From NCBI GenBank assembly GCA_943367595.1, contig CALRJS020000010.1:33617-97616 (forward strand): DNA of 64,000 nt, in the 5' to 3' direction. Made by a program: the position numbers and the translations under genes. Of the stretch, positions 9,205-18,636 are shown in pieces. How positions within the stretch are numbered: the stretch's first letter is position 1; each line of letters starts with the position of its first letter. Origin of the DNA: MW101C3 sp943367595 (GTDB taxonomy: Bacteria; Cyanobacteriota; Cyanobacteriia; PCC-6307; Cyanobiaceae). The notes under the pieces are model-generated. The model was not told the origin of the DNA and ran no database searches. It worked only from the letters and a program-made list of their open reading frames with translations.

Positions 9205-9515
9205 AACTCGCGCCAGATCTGCTCCGCCTCCGGCCGGCTGAGGTGGCCGAGAGCGGCACAGCGTTTCAAGGTGGCTTCGCCCATCTCCAGCTGCACCTCC
9301 CGCAGGCGGGCGAGCACCTTCGGCGGTTGGCTGGCGAACTGGTTGAGCTGGCGCCGGTAGGCGGCCAGCAGGTTGTCGCTCTTGCAGGTGAGGGGATCCG
9401 GCTCGAATGTCTGCACCGGGGCGGCAGGTGTGCGGCGGTCCTGGCTGAAGGCGGCAGGCCCGGCCAAGGCGAGGGCAGCGAGCACCAGCGCGAGCCGCCG
9501 CGGCCGGATCAACAT
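9138..9515 (-). CDS. small exported hypothetical protein
   Basis: Encodes 125 residues. It begins with a clear signal peptide (MLIRPRRLALVLAALALAGP, probable cleavage after AAFSQ) and continues as a soluble helical domain with two Cys residues (LTCKSDNL and LKRCAAL) that could form a disulfide in the periplasm. A Pro-rich tail ends the protein. The gene starts 7 bp inside the end of sir on the same strand, so it is translationally coupled to sir, and its 3' end overlaps the dipeptidase gene tail to tail. Function unknown. Confidence 0.65.
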   Translation of the reverse strand: MLIRPRRLALVLAALALAGPAAFSQDRRTPAAPVQTFEPDPLTCKSDNLLAAYRRQLNQFASQPPKVLARLREVQLEMGEATLKRCAALGHLSRPEAEQIWREFQLMPLPTATVPSPAPAPVQRP

Positions 9516-11395
9516 CCGACCAGGGCCTCACGCACGGCCGCATCGCCCAGCTGGGCCACGTGCTCGCCGAAGCTGCGCCGCCCGCCTGCCGCCTTCCAGC
9601 CTCGCAGCAGGGGCTCAAGGGTGCTCTCCAGCTCCGCCAGGGGCATCCGCTCCAGGAAGGGGGTGGCCAGACGGGTGAGGTTGGGGGTGCCCCCCAGCCA
9701 GAGCTGGTATTGCTCCACGCCGCTGCCCACCAGGCCGATCTCCGCCATGTAAGGGCGGGCGCAGCCATTGGGACAGCCGGTCATGCGCACGAGCACGGGT
9801 TTCTCGATCTCCAGGCGTCGCAGCAGGGCATCGAGGCGATCGAGCACATCAGGAAGGATGCGTTCCGATTCGGTGATGGCCAGACCGCAGGTGGGCAGGG
9901 CCGGGCAGGCGATCGCATGGCGGGCCAGCAGATCGGGGGCATCGGGGGCCTGGAAGCCGAGCTCCGCCAGGGCGGCGCGCACCGAACTGCGCTGGGGGGT
10001 GCCGATGTTGCAGAGCAGCAGGTCCTGGTTGGGGGTGAGCCGCACCTCCAGCTGGTAAGTCTTCACCAGCTTTCGCAGCCCCTGCTTGCGCTCGCCTTCA
10101 AGGCGGCCGCAGAGCAGGGGCAGGCCCACGAACCAGAGGTTGGCGCTCTGGCGATGCCAGCCCAGGTAGTCGGCGAGGCGCGGGGTGGGCTCGTTCTGCA
10201 GACCCCGGATCGGATGGGGGAAGTAGCGCTTGAGCTCCTGCTTGAACCAGGCGATGCCCCGGTCGTGGATCAGGTATTTCATGCGGGCGTGGCGCCGCAC
10301 CTGGCGGTCGCCGTGGTCGCGCTGCAGGGCAGCGATCGCCTGGACGAGATCGAGCACATGCTCGGCAGCCACGTAGCCGAGCGGATCGGCAGTGCGCGCG
10401 AAGGTTTCGTCCTTGTTATGGGTGCGGCCCATGCCCCCACCCACGTAGGCGTTGCAGCCCCTGAGACGCCCGCTCGGGTCGGTGAACACCACCAGACCGA
10501 TGTCCTGGGTGAGCAGATCCACGGAGTTGTCGCCCGGCACCGTGACGGCCACCTTGAACTTGCGTGGCAGGTAGGTGCCGCCGTAGAGGGGCTCAGTGGC
10601 ATCGCCGCTGAACAGAGCGCCTTCGCGCTGGCGCTCACGTGCCTCGCGCACCGGCTTGTCGGGCTTGAAGCGGTAGCTGTGATCCCCTTCCACCCAAAGG
10701 TCGAGATAGGAGCCCTCAGCGGCGTCCGGAGCGAGCAGATCGGCGATCTGATCCGCCAACCGACGCGCGGCGGGGTACCCCCCCTTCTCGAAGGGGGCGG
10801 CGGGGGCCATCACGTTGCGGTTGATGTCGCCGCAGGCCGCCAGGGTGGAGCCCAGCGCGCGCACGATCGTGCCGATCACCTCGCGCAGATCGGCCTTGGC
10901 GATGCCGTGCATCTGGAAGGCCTGGCGGGTGGTCACCCGCAACGTGCCGTTGCCGAGGTTGTTGGACAGGTCGTCCATGGCCAGGTACAGCGGCACCGGG
11001 ATGCGCCCGGCGGGGCTGCGCAGCCGCAGCATCATCTGCCAGTCCTTTTCACGACCCTTCTGGCGGTTGTCGCGGTTGTCCTGCTGATAGCTGCCGTGAA
11101 ACTTGAGGATCTGGACGGCGCCGTCGGTGAAGAACGGCTTGTCGTTCTCCAGTTCGGTGGCCAGCGGCTCCTTGAGGTGGCCACTGGCCGCCTTGAGCAG
11201 CTCGAACTTGGTGGGTGGCAGGTCGGCGGCCGCCGTTGGTTGCCCGGCCGTTGGTTGCCCAGCAGCAGCCTTCGATTGCCCAGCCGCCGCCTTCTTTTGC
11301 CCAGCCGCCGCCTTGGTGGACCCACCGGCTGCAGGGCCGCCCTGAGCCTCCCGTTCCCCCACGGACTTGCGAACACGTTTGGGGGTCACGGTCAC
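9509..11395 (-). CDS. sir: ferredoxin-dependent assimilatory sulfite reductase
   Basis: Encodes 628 residues. Two nitrite/sulfite reductase repeats are present. The siroheme-[4Fe-4S] ligands appear as CPALPTCGLA and CPNGCARPY near residues 495 and 540. The arginine-rich sulfite-binding regions (RVTTRQAFQMHG, NRNVMAP) and GCNAYVGGGMGRTH are conserved. It reduces sulfite to sulfide with ferredoxin electrons for cysteine synthesis. The first about 60 residues are an unusual Ala/Gly/Gln/Lys repeat region (several AAAGQ units) before the conserved KFELLKAASGHLKEPL. Transcribed divergently from glyS across 87 bp. Confidence 0.95.
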   Translation of the reverse strand: MTVTPKRVRKSVGEREAQGGPAAGGSTKAAAGQKKAAAGQSKAAAGQPTAGQPTAAADLPPTKFELLKAASGHLKEPLATELENDKPFFTDGAVQILKFHGSYQQDNRDNRQKGREKDWQMMLRLRSPAGRIPVPLYLAMDDLSNNLGNGTLRVTTRQAFQMHGIAKADLREVIGTIVRALGSTLAACGDINRNVMAPAAPFEKGGYPAARRLADQIADLLAPDAAEGSYLDLWVEGDHSYRFKPDKPVREARERQREGALFSGDATEPLYGGTYLPRKFKVAVTVPGDNSVDLLTQDIGLVVFTDPSGRLRGCNAYVGGGMGRTHNKDETFARTADPLGYVAAEHVLDLVQAIAALQRDHGDRQVRRHARMKYLIHDRGIAWFKQELKRYFPHPIRGLQNEPTPRLADYLGWHRQSANLWFVGLPLLCGRLEGERKQGLRKLVKTYQLEVRLTPNQDLLLCNIGTPQRSSVRAALAELGFQAPDAPDLLARHAIACPALPTCGLAITESERILPDVLDRLDALLRRLEIEKPVLVRMTGCPNGCARPYMAEIGLVGSGVEQYQLWLGGTPNLTRLATPFLERMPLAELESTLEPLLRGWKAAGGRRSFGEHVAQLGDAAVREALVGC

Positions 11396-11482
11396 GTTGG
11401 TGCTACCAGGTTGTTTGAAGGTAGCGAAGCAGCCGCTTCGTCACTGGCGTTCAATACAGTCGGTGGCTGTTGAGACACTTGC

Positions 11483-13651
11483 GTGGCCACGTTCCTGCTG
11501 GAGATCGGCACCGAGGAACTGCCGGCGGATTTCGCCCGGATGGCCCTCCCTCAGTTGGAGCAGCAGCTGCGCCAGGCACTGAGCGCGCACAAGCTGCCGC
11601 TGGAGGCCGTGTGGTGCAGCAGCACGCCCCGCCGCCTCGCCGTGTGCGTGAGTGGCCTGCCGGAGCGCCAGGCCGATCAGGAAGAGGAGCGCAAGGGCCC
11701 ACCGGCGGAGCAGGCCTTCGTGAACGGGGAGCCGGCTGCCGCCGCCATCGGCTTCGCCCGGCGCTGTGGCGTGGCCGCCAGCGATCTTGAAGTCCGCCAG
11801 ACGCCGAAAGGGCCATTCGTCTTCGCCCGCCTCCGACAGCAGGGGCAGCCCACCTTCGAGCTGCTGAGCGGCCTCATCCCCGGCTGGATCGATGCCCTGC
11901 AGGGGCGGCGCTTCATGCGTTGGGGCCAGGGAGACAGCCGCTTCAGCCGGCCAATCCGCTGGCTGGTGGCCCTGCTTGATGAGCGAGTGATTCCCGTGCA
12001 GTTGCCGGCCACCGATCCCTGCATCCAGAGCGGCCGCCTCAGCCGCGGCCACCGGCTCATGCAGACGGAAGTGGCGATCACGGCGGCGGACACCTACAGG
12101 CAGGAGCTGGCGGCCGCCGGGGTGCAGGTCGACCGCCAGCTGCGCGCCCAGTGGATCCGCCAACAGCTGGAAGCCGCAGCCACCGCCGCCGGCGCCCGGC
12201 TCGATCTGCCGGAGGCGCTCTTCGATGAGCTGGTCGATCTGGTGGAGAGCCCCTCGCTGATTGAAGGCAGCATCGATGCCCATTTCCTGGCACTGCCACC
12301 CGAGGTGCTGAGCACGGTCATGCGTTCCCACCAGCGCTACGTGCCGCTGGAGCCTGTGGGCGCCCAGGCGGATGTGCTGGCGCTCTCGGCCCGGTCCACA
12401 CTGCTGCCCAGCTTTCTCTGTATCGGCAACGGCCTGGAGGCCGCGGCCCCCACGGTGCGCCGGGGCAACGAGCGGGTGCTGCGGGCGCGGCTGGCCGATG
12501 CCGCCTTCTTCCTCGACGCGGACCGCCGGGTGAGCAGCGATGACCGCCTCAGTGAGCTGGAGCGGGTCACGTTCGCCGAAGGGCTGGGCAGCCTGAAACA
12601 GCGCGCCGAGCGGATCTGCTGGCTCACCGGCACCCTGCTGGAGTGGCTGGCGTTGGCGGACGACGACGACGAAACCGCCCGCCGCGCCGCCGAACTCTGC
12701 AAACACGATCTGGTCAGCCAGATGGTGGGCGAATTCCCGGAACTGCAGGGGGTGATGGGGGCGAAGTACGTGCTGGAGGAAGGTGAATCGCGCGGCGTGG
12801 CGCTGGCTGTGCTGGAGCACTACCTGCCGCGTGGTGCCGGCGATCGCCTGCCCAGCTCCGCTGCCGGAGCCGTGGTGGCGATGGCGGAGCGCCTGGAGCT
12901 GCTGCTCAGCATCTACGCCAAAGGGGAGCGGCCGAGCGGATCTTCCGATCCTTATGGGCTGCGGCGAGCGGCCAACGGTTTGCTGCAGGTGCTCCACGCG
13001 CAGGGTTGGCGCCTTGATCTGCACGCTCTGCTGCAGCGCGCCACGGCGCACTGGCAGGCGCTGCTGCCAGGCCTTGGGGTGGATGGCGCCGCCCTGGCAC
13101 TGGAGCTGCAGGAGTTCCTGCGCCAGCGGCTGGTGGCCCAGCTGGAGGACAAAGGCTTCGATGCCGACCTGGTGCGGGCGGTGGCGGGTGCCTCGGCCCA
13201 AGGGGAACGCCTGCTGAGCCATCCTCTCGACGCCTGGGAGCGCACCCAGGTGTTGGCCGACCTACGGGCGAACGGCGCGCTCAAGGAGGTGCAGGCCGTG
13301 GTGCAGCGGGCAGCGCGGCTGGCACAGCACAGCGAACTCACCGGCCAGGTGCTGCGGGCAGACGACGTGGTGGAGCCAGCCCGCTTCACGTCCAGCAGCG
13401 AAGCACAGCTGCTGGCGGTGGTGCAGGACATCGAGCCGCTGGCCTGCGGAGAGGCGGGCAGTATCGATTACAACGGACTTGCCGCAGCCCTCGGCCAGGG
13501 TGCGGGAGCGCTGGCGGCCTTCTTCGATGGCGAAACGAGCGTGATGGTGATGTCCGACGACCTGGCCGTGCGCACCAACCGGCTGAATCTGCTGGCGGTT
13601 CTCACCAATCAGTCGGAGGTGCTCGCCGATTTCAGCGCCCTGGATGGGTGA
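11483..13651 (+). CDS. glyS: glycyl-tRNA synthetase beta subunit
   Basis: Encodes 722 residues from a GTG start. The N-terminus FLLEIGTEELPADFARMALPQLE is the GlyS signature, with GKGPFVF-like KGPFVFARL and RFMRWGQGDSRFSRPIRWLV further on. The C-terminal HD/anticodon-binding region contains SSDPYGLRRAANGLLQVL and ends with the FFDGETSVMVMSDD segment. With the alpha subunit (glyQ, not in this window) it forms the alpha2-beta2 enzyme that charges tRNA-Gly. It stands alone and divergent from sir. Confidence 0.97.
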   Translation: MATFLLEIGTEELPADFARMALPQLEQQLRQALSAHKLPLEAVWCSSTPRRLAVCVSGLPERQADQEEERKGPPAEQAFVNGEPAAAAIGFARRCGVAASDLEVRQTPKGPFVFARLRQQGQPTFELLSGLIPGWIDALQGRRFMRWGQGDSRFSRPIRWLVALLDERVIPVQLPATDPCIQSGRLSRGHRLMQTEVAITAADTYRQELAAAGVQVDRQLRAQWIRQQLEAAATAAGARLDLPEALFDELVDLVESPSLIEGSIDAHFLALPPEVLSTVMRSHQRYVPLEPVGAQADVLALSARSTLLPSFLCIGNGLEAAAPTVRRGNERVLRARLADAAFFLDADRRVSSDDRLSELERVTFAEGLGSLKQRAERICWLTGTLLEWLALADDDDETARRAAELCKHDLVSQMVGEFPELQGVMGAKYVLEEGESRGVALAVLEHYLPRGAGDRLPSSAAGAVVAMAERLELLLSIYAKGERPSGSSDPYGLRRAANGLLQVLHAQGWRLDLHALLQRATAHWQALLPGLGVDGAALALELQEFLRQRLVAQLEDKGFDADLVRAVAGASAQGERLLSHPLDAWERTQVLADLRANGALKEVQAVVQRAARLAQHSELTGQVLRADDVVEPARFTSSSEAQLLAVVQDIEPLACGEAGSIDYNGLAAALGQGAGALAAFFDGETSVMVMSDDLAVRTNRLNLLAVLTNQSEVLADFSALDG

Positions 13652-14004
13652 TCGGCGCTGCCCACTGGGTGGCGGATTCAGGAGTGACTGCTGCGCTGCT
13701 CCTCAGGAGTGGCCTCTGAGCGGCCGATCGTCAGCGCCCATTGGGCAGCTGGGCGACTCATCGGCAATGACGTCCCTGCTCAAACCGAATCAACCGCAGC
13801 CCATTCAGGAAGCGCGGGCAGCGTTCCAGTGAAAACCTCCGGCGGATGCCAAGGGCGAAAGGGAACTGAGAGCCACGGGCGGATGCCAAGGGCGAGCAGA
13901 AAACCCCCCTGGATTTGGCCAGAGCTCCACTGAGGCCCTGATGCGTCAGTTCAGTGACCCATCAGGGCAGGAGCCGGTGAGTGATCCACCAGATCGGGGT
14001 GGCT
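13652..14004. other. intergenic region glyS-chlP with short repeats
   Basis: About 350 bp without a supported gene, lying between two convergent genes. It contains two direct copies of an 18-base block (GGCGGATGCCAAGGGCGA) about 30 bp apart near 13850 and 13880. At about 13951-13977 there is a near-copy of the last codons of chlP. Short open frames here have no codon or protein signature and are treated as spurious. Confidence 0.6.
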
Positions 14005-15405
14005 TCAGTGGCCCATCAGTGCAGGTTCCCGTTCCTCGGCTTCGGTCGCAACAGCGCCCGCAGCGGCTGAGGTAGGGGCGATGTCGGCGGCCAGCGCCTC
14101 GGTCTGGCGGGGATGCAGGGAGCCGGTGGTGGCATAGAGCTCCATCTCCGCCTGGGTGCGGACGGCGCTCTTGACCGGCTGGTAGCCAGCGGGGGCCAGC
14201 GCCTGGCCACGCAGCACGGAGCCGAGGGTCAGCAGGGTGAGCTTGATCTGCTGCCAGGGGTTCATCATCACCACCCGCTTGTAGAGGTAGCTGTCGAAAG
14301 TGAGACGCTGCACATCTTTGTCGTCGCACATTTCAACGAAGGCTTCGCGGGCAGCATCGTTGCGGTAGAAAATGTTCTGCAGAAGCTCAAGCACTTTGTA
14401 GGTGGCACCGTATTGGCGGTCCCACTTCTTGATGTAGACCTTGAGATCTTTTTCGGTGGGAATCGTTGCTCCAGAACCGCTGGCCGCCACGATCTGCTCG
14501 GCACACATGCGGCCACTCTTGGCGGCGAAATAGATCCCTTCACCGGAGCTCTTGGTGACGTAGCCGGCGGCATCGCCCACCAGGGCCATGCGACCCACCA
14601 CCCGGCGCGGACGGGGATGCTCGGGGATCGGGTGGGCTTCCACCTTGATCACCTCACCGTTGAGCAGGCGGGCGGAAGCCCGTTCCCGGATGCCCTTCTG
14701 GAGCCCCTTGATCAACGCCTGGTTGACCTGCATGGTGCCGGTGCCGACGGCCACGTGGTCAAATTTGGGGAAGACCCAGGCATAGAAATCAGGGGACACA
14801 TCGGTGCCCACATACATTTCAGCAAGGTCTTCGTAGTAGCCCATCTCCTCCTTGGGAAGACGGATGCGCTCCTGGAACGCAATGGCGACGTTGTAGTCGC
14901 CGGCATCCATCGCCTTGGCCACGCGGCTGTTGGCCCCATCGGCGCCGACGATCAGATCCACTTCGAGAGTTTTGATTTCACCGGTAGGGCCGCCGGAGGA
15001 ATAGTCGGCGTACTTCAGGGTGTAGGGACCCTGGCGGTTCTTGCCGGTGTCGATGCTCTGGACAAGCCCGTTGACCAGGTGGGTACCCAGCTCAGCGGCC
15101 CGGTTGCGCAGGAAGCCATCAAGCACTTCGCGGCGGCACATGCCGATGTATTCATCGGCGTTGTCCAGATGGATATCCACCTCACGATTGGAGGGGGAGA
15201 TCATCTTCATGTTCCGAACCTTGCGGTCGATGATCGACTCCGGCAGGTCGAATTCCGAAACCATGCAGAGCGGAATCGCGCCACCGCAGGGCTTGGCGTT
15301 ATCAAGCTTTCGCTCAAACAGCCAGGTTTCGATGCCCGCCTTGGCGAGGACCTCCGCAGCACAGGAACCGCTTGGGCCGCCACCCACCACTGCGACTCGC
15401 AACAT
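14005..15405 (-). CDS. chlP: geranylgeranyl diphosphate/geranylgeranyl-chlorophyll reductase
   Basis: Encodes 466 residues. The N-terminus MLRVAVVGGGPSGSCAAEVL is the FAD/NAD(P)-binding motif of ChlP. LVGDAAGYVTKSSGEGIYFA is the second FAD-contacting segment, and DLIVGADGANSRVAKAM is the GADG motif. The enzyme uses NADPH to reduce the geranylgeranyl group to phytyl for chlorophyll a and tocopherol. Length and sequence match cyanobacterial ChlP well. The last about 50 residues are Ala/Thr-rich and end ALMGH; that end is partly duplicated just downstream. Confidence 0.97.
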   Translation of the reverse strand: MLRVAVVGGGPSGSCAAEVLAKAGIETWLFERKLDNAKPCGGAIPLCMVSEFDLPESIIDRKVRNMKMISPSNREVDIHLDNADEYIGMCRREVLDGFLRNRAAELGTHLVNGLVQSIDTGKNRQGPYTLKYADYSSGGPTGEIKTLEVDLIVGADGANSRVAKAMDAGDYNVAIAFQERIRLPKEEMGYYEDLAEMYVGTDVSPDFYAWVFPKFDHVAVGTGTMQVNQALIKGLQKGIRERASARLLNGEVIKVEAHPIPEHPRPRRVVGRMALVGDAAGYVTKSSGEGIYFAAKSGRMCAEQIVAASGSGATIPTEKDLKVYIKKWDRQYGATYKVLELLQNIFYRNDAAREAFVEMCDDKDVQRLTFDSYLYKRVVMMNPWQQIKLTLLTLGSVLRGQALAPAGYQPVKSAVRTQAEMELYATTGSLHPRQTEALAADIAPTSAAAGAVATEAEEREPALMGH

Positions 15406-15533
15406 CTTGAAACCTGCTCCGCTGGAACGATCCTGGGCTGGAAGCTAACACTCCTGTTCCGGCTTTTGAGGCGCTGCAGGGCCTGGCCCCTACGATTGTT
15501 TCAAGCTTGTAGCCACGTCCTTTGCCACCGCGA

Positions 15534-16277
15534 ATGTCCGCGCGTCATCAGGGCGACGACATCCCAGTGGCCCAGCGCTCGGTGCGCCCCGGACCACCCC
15601 GGGGCCGATCGCTGCGTGCGGTGCTCGGCACAGTGATGGTGCTGGTGGTGGGCGGCGGTGCGCTGGGATTCCGCTTCCGCGAGCCGCTGGTCCAGTTGCT
15701 CACCCCTCCCCCCGTGCCTGGGATCGATGCGCGGCTGGGCAGCGATGGCCGGCTGCTGGGCCACTTCCCCTATGCGGAAGCGCCGGCGGACCAGCTCACC
15801 AACGTGGCACCAGGCTTGATGCTGCATACAGAGGCGGCGGTCGAGCTGCTCGCCATGCAGCGGGAGGCGGCCGCCGATGGGGTGGATCTGCGCCTGCTGA
15901 GCGGTTTCCGCTCAGTGGATCTGCAACAGGAGATTTTCTTTGGTGTCAAGTCGGAGCGCAACCAGAGCGCCGAGGAGCGCGCCCAGGTGAGCGCCCCTCC
16001 GGGTTTTTCGGAGCACAGCACCGGCTATGCCGTCGATCTCGGCGATGGCAGCCGGCCCGCCGCCAACCTGAGCGTCGACTTCGAGCGCACTCCCGCCTTC
16101 CGCTGGCTGCAGGAAAACGCCAACCGCTACCACTTCAAACTCTCATTTCCACGCGGGAATGCCCAGGGCGTGACCTACGAGCCATGGCACTGGCGCTTCG
16201 AGGGTTCAGCGGAGGCGCTGCGGATGTTTGAACCGGCCCGACGGCTGCAGGGATCTGAGCGGAGCGGGCTGGGATAG
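15534..16277 (+). CDS. D-alanyl-D-alanine carboxypeptidase, VanY/DacY family (M15B)
   Basis: Encodes 247 residues from the ATG at 15534 (a TTG at 15522 is in frame). One transmembrane anchor near residues 22-45 (VLGTVMVLVVGGGALGF) is followed by a periplasmic domain. The zinc ligands are in GFSEHSTGYAVDLGD and YEPWHWRF, the M15B pattern SxHxxGxAxD and ExWH, with the LLSGFRSVDLQ substrate-site motif before them. It should trim the terminal D-Ala from peptidoglycan stem peptides. Divergent from chlP and 61 bp upstream of typA. Confidence 0.85.
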   Translation: MSARHQGDDIPVAQRSVRPGPPRGRSLRAVLGTVMVLVVGGGALGFRFREPLVQLLTPPPVPGIDARLGSDGRLLGHFPYAEAPADQLTNVAPGLMLHTEAAVELLAMQREAAADGVDLRLLSGFRSVDLQQEIFFGVKSERNQSAEERAQVSAPPGFSEHSTGYAVDLGDGSRPAANLSVDFERTPAFRWLQENANRYHFKLSFPRGNAQGVTYEPWHWRFEGSAEALRMFEPARRLQGSERSGLG

Positions 16278-16338
16278 GGTGAAGGTTCATTGCAACCGGT
16301 AGTGGTTGCGTCAGAAAGGATTGAAGGAGAGATCACGC

Positions 16339-18147
16339 ATGAGCGCCGCTTCCCAGAGCGCACCGATTCGCAATATCGCGATCATCGCCCACGTTGACCA
16401 TGGCAAGACCACGCTCGTGGATGCCCTACTGCAGCAGTCGGGGATCTTCCGTGACGGCGAGGCTGTGCCCACCTGCGTGATGGACTCCAACGACCTGGAG
16501 CGCGAGCGCGGCATCACGATCCTCTCCAAGAACACCGCCGTTGATTACGCCGGCGTGCGCATCAACATCGTGGATACCCCCGGGCACGCCGATTTCGGCG
16601 GCGAGGTGGAGCGGGTGCTTGGCATGGTGGATGGCGCCCTGCTGATCGTGGACGCCAACGAGGGGCCGATGCCCCAGACCCGCTTCGTGCTCAAGAAGGC
16701 GCTTGAGCAGGGCCTGCGGCCAATCGTGTTCGTCAACAAGATCGACCGCGCCCGCGTCGACCCGGAACAGGCGGTCGACAAGGTGCTGGATCTGTTCCTC
16801 GAGCTCGGCGCCGACGACGACCAGTGCGACTTCACCTATCTGTTCGGCAGCGGCATGGGGGGCTACGCCAAGCCCGACATGGCCACCGAGAGCGACACGA
16901 TGAAGCCGCTCTTCGACGCGATCCTGCGCCATGTGCCGCCGCCGGTCGGAGACCCTGAAAAGCCCCTGCAGATGCAGGTCACCACGCTCGACTACTCCGA
17001 CTTCCTCGGTCGGATCATGATCGGCCGCATCCACAACGGCACCATCAAGGCCGGCCAGAGCGCCGCCCTGATCCGCGACGACGGCAGCATCAAGCGCGGC
17101 CGGATCAGCAAGCTGCTCGGCTTCCAGGGCCTGCAGCGGGTGGAGATCGAGCAGGCCAGCGCCGGCGACCTGGTGGCCGTGGCGGGTTTCGACGAGGTGA
17201 ACATCGGCGAAACGATCGCCTGCCCCGATCACCCCGAAGCGCTGCCCCTGATCCGGGTGGATGAACCCACCCTCCAGATGACCTTCGTGGTCAACGATTC
17301 TCCCTTCGCCGGCAAGGAGGGCAAGTTCGTCACCAGCCGCCAGCTGCGTGACCGCCTCCAGAAGGAGCTGCTCACCAACGTGGCGCTGCGGGTGGAAGAC
17401 ACCGACTCCCCCGATCGCTTCTCCGTGAGCGGCCGTGGTGAGCTGCACCTGGGCATCCTGATCGAAACCATGCGCCGCGAAGGCTATGAGTTCCAGGTGT
17501 CCCAGCCGCAGGTGATCTTCCGCACGATCGACGGCACACCGTGCGAGCCGGTGGAAACCCTGGTGATGGACGTTCCCGAAGATGCGGTGGGCTCCTGCAT
17601 CGAGAAGCTCGGCACCCGCAAAGGCGAGATGCAGAACATGGAAACCGGCAGCGACGGCCGCACCCAGCTGGAATTCGTGGTGCCGGCCCGCGGTCTGATC
17701 GGCTTCCGTGGTGAGTTCGTGCGCGCCACCCGCGGCGAAGGAATCATGAGCCACTCCTTCTTCGAATACCGCCCGATGCAGGGGGATTTCGATGCCCGCC
17801 GCAACGGCGTGCTGGTGGCTTTCGAAGAAGGCACCGCCACCTTCTATGCGCTCAAGGGAGCGGAGGATCGGGGCCAGTTCTTCATCACGCCTGGCACCAA
17901 GGTCTACAAGGGCATGATCGTGGGCGAACACAACCGGCCGCCCGATCTTGAGCTGAACGTCTGCAAGGCCAAGCAGGTCACCAACATCCGCTCGGCTGGC
18001 GCTGAGGTGCTCGACACCCTTCAATCCCCGATCCAGATGACGCTCGAGCGCGCGCTTGAGTACATCGGGCCAGACGAAATGCTGGAAGTGACCCCGGAAT
18101 CGATCCGGCTGCGAAAGCTGCCGGTCAAGAAGGCCGCCAAGCGATGA
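16339..18147 (+). CDS. typA: ribosome-associated GTPase TypA/BipA
   Basis: Encodes 602 residues. The start is the ATG at 16339, preceded by a good AAGGAGAG ribosome-binding site. GTPase motifs are AHVDHGKTT (G1), ERERGITI (switch I), DTPGHADFGGEV (G3) and NKIDRA (G4), followed by EF-G-like domains II, III and V and the TypA C-terminal domain with YKGMIVGEHNRPPDLELNVCKAKQ. TypA acts in 50S assembly and in stress and low-temperature growth. It overlaps the DUF309 gene by 4 bp. Confidence 0.97.
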   Translation: MSAASQSAPIRNIAIIAHVDHGKTTLVDALLQQSGIFRDGEAVPTCVMDSNDLERERGITILSKNTAVDYAGVRINIVDTPGHADFGGEVERVLGMVDGALLIVDANEGPMPQTRFVLKKALEQGLRPIVFVNKIDRARVDPEQAVDKVLDLFLELGADDDQCDFTYLFGSGMGGYAKPDMATESDTMKPLFDAILRHVPPPVGDPEKPLQMQVTTLDYSDFLGRIMIGRIHNGTIKAGQSAALIRDDGSIKRGRISKLLGFQGLQRVEIEQASAGDLVAVAGFDEVNIGETIACPDHPEALPLIRVDEPTLQMTFVVNDSPFAGKEGKFVTSRQLRDRLQKELLTNVALRVEDTDSPDRFSVSGRGELHLGILIETMRREGYEFQVSQPQVIFRTIDGTPCEPVETLVMDVPEDAVGSCIEKLGTRKGEMQNMETGSDGRTQLEFVVPARGLIGFRGEFVRATRGEGIMSHSFFEYRPMQGDFDARRNGVLVAFEEGTATFYALKGAEDRGQFFITPGTKVYKGMIVGEHNRPPDLELNVCKAKQVTNIRSAGAEVLDTLQSPIQMTLERALEYIGPDEMLEVTPESIRLRKLPVKKAAKR

Positions 18148-18551
18148 GCCAGGGGATGGCGTCCCGCCACCCCGGCCCGGTCCCCCCCGCCGACGACCTG
18201 ACCGCCGACCCCCGTCTGCAGGTGGCCGTCGGCCTGTTCAACGCGGGTGAGTGGTATGCCTGCCACGACGTGTTCGAGGAGATCTGGCACGAAACCCAGG
18301 GCCCCGACCGGGCCGCGCTTCAGGGATTTCTGCAGATCGCCGTTGCCCACCTGCATCTGCAGCGCGGCAACCAGCGTGGAGCCACGTTGCTGCTGGGTGA
18401 AGGGCTGGGCCGGCTGGCACCGTTTCCGGCCGACGCTCTCGGCTTCAACCTGACCCTGCTGCGCGCCCGGGTGGCCGACCGGCTGCACTGCCTGCAACAA
18501 GGGAATGACCCAGGGGCCCTCCCCCTGCCAGTGTTGACGCCAGCTGCCTGA
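18144..18551 (+). CDS. DUF309 family protein
   Basis: Encodes 135 residues. The DUF309 signature FNAGEWYACHDVFEEIWHE is followed by GFLQIAVAHLHLQRGNQRGA. This small helical family contains a His/Glu-rich conserved pocket but has no established biochemical role. It overlaps typA by 4 bp (ATGA), implying translational coupling, which is the usual arrangement in picocyanobacteria. Confidence 0.85.
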   Translation: MSQGMASRHPGPVPPADDLTADPRLQVAVGLFNAGEWYACHDVFEEIWHETQGPDRAALQGFLQIAVAHLHLQRGNQRGATLLLGEGLGRLAPFPADALGFNLTLLRARVADRLHCLQQGNDPGALPLPVLTPAA

Positions 18552-18636
18552 CCCGCTGCCCCGCCTGCCGCAAAGCTCGCTGCCTGAGCCGCATCCGGAC
18601 TCCCACGCCCTCCCCCTTCCTGCCCCTGCCGGAACC

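Noticed and set aside
9560..11473. Long plus-strand frame opposite sir
   Set aside because: Antisense of a well-identified sulfite reductase gene; no recognisable protein features.
13644..13933. Two short plus-strand frames downstream of glyS
   Set aside because: They overlap each other in different frames, have no start signal or protein pattern, and cover repeat-containing intergenic DNA.
16426..18024. Long minus-strand frame opposite typA
   Set aside because: Antisense shadow; typA is unambiguous.
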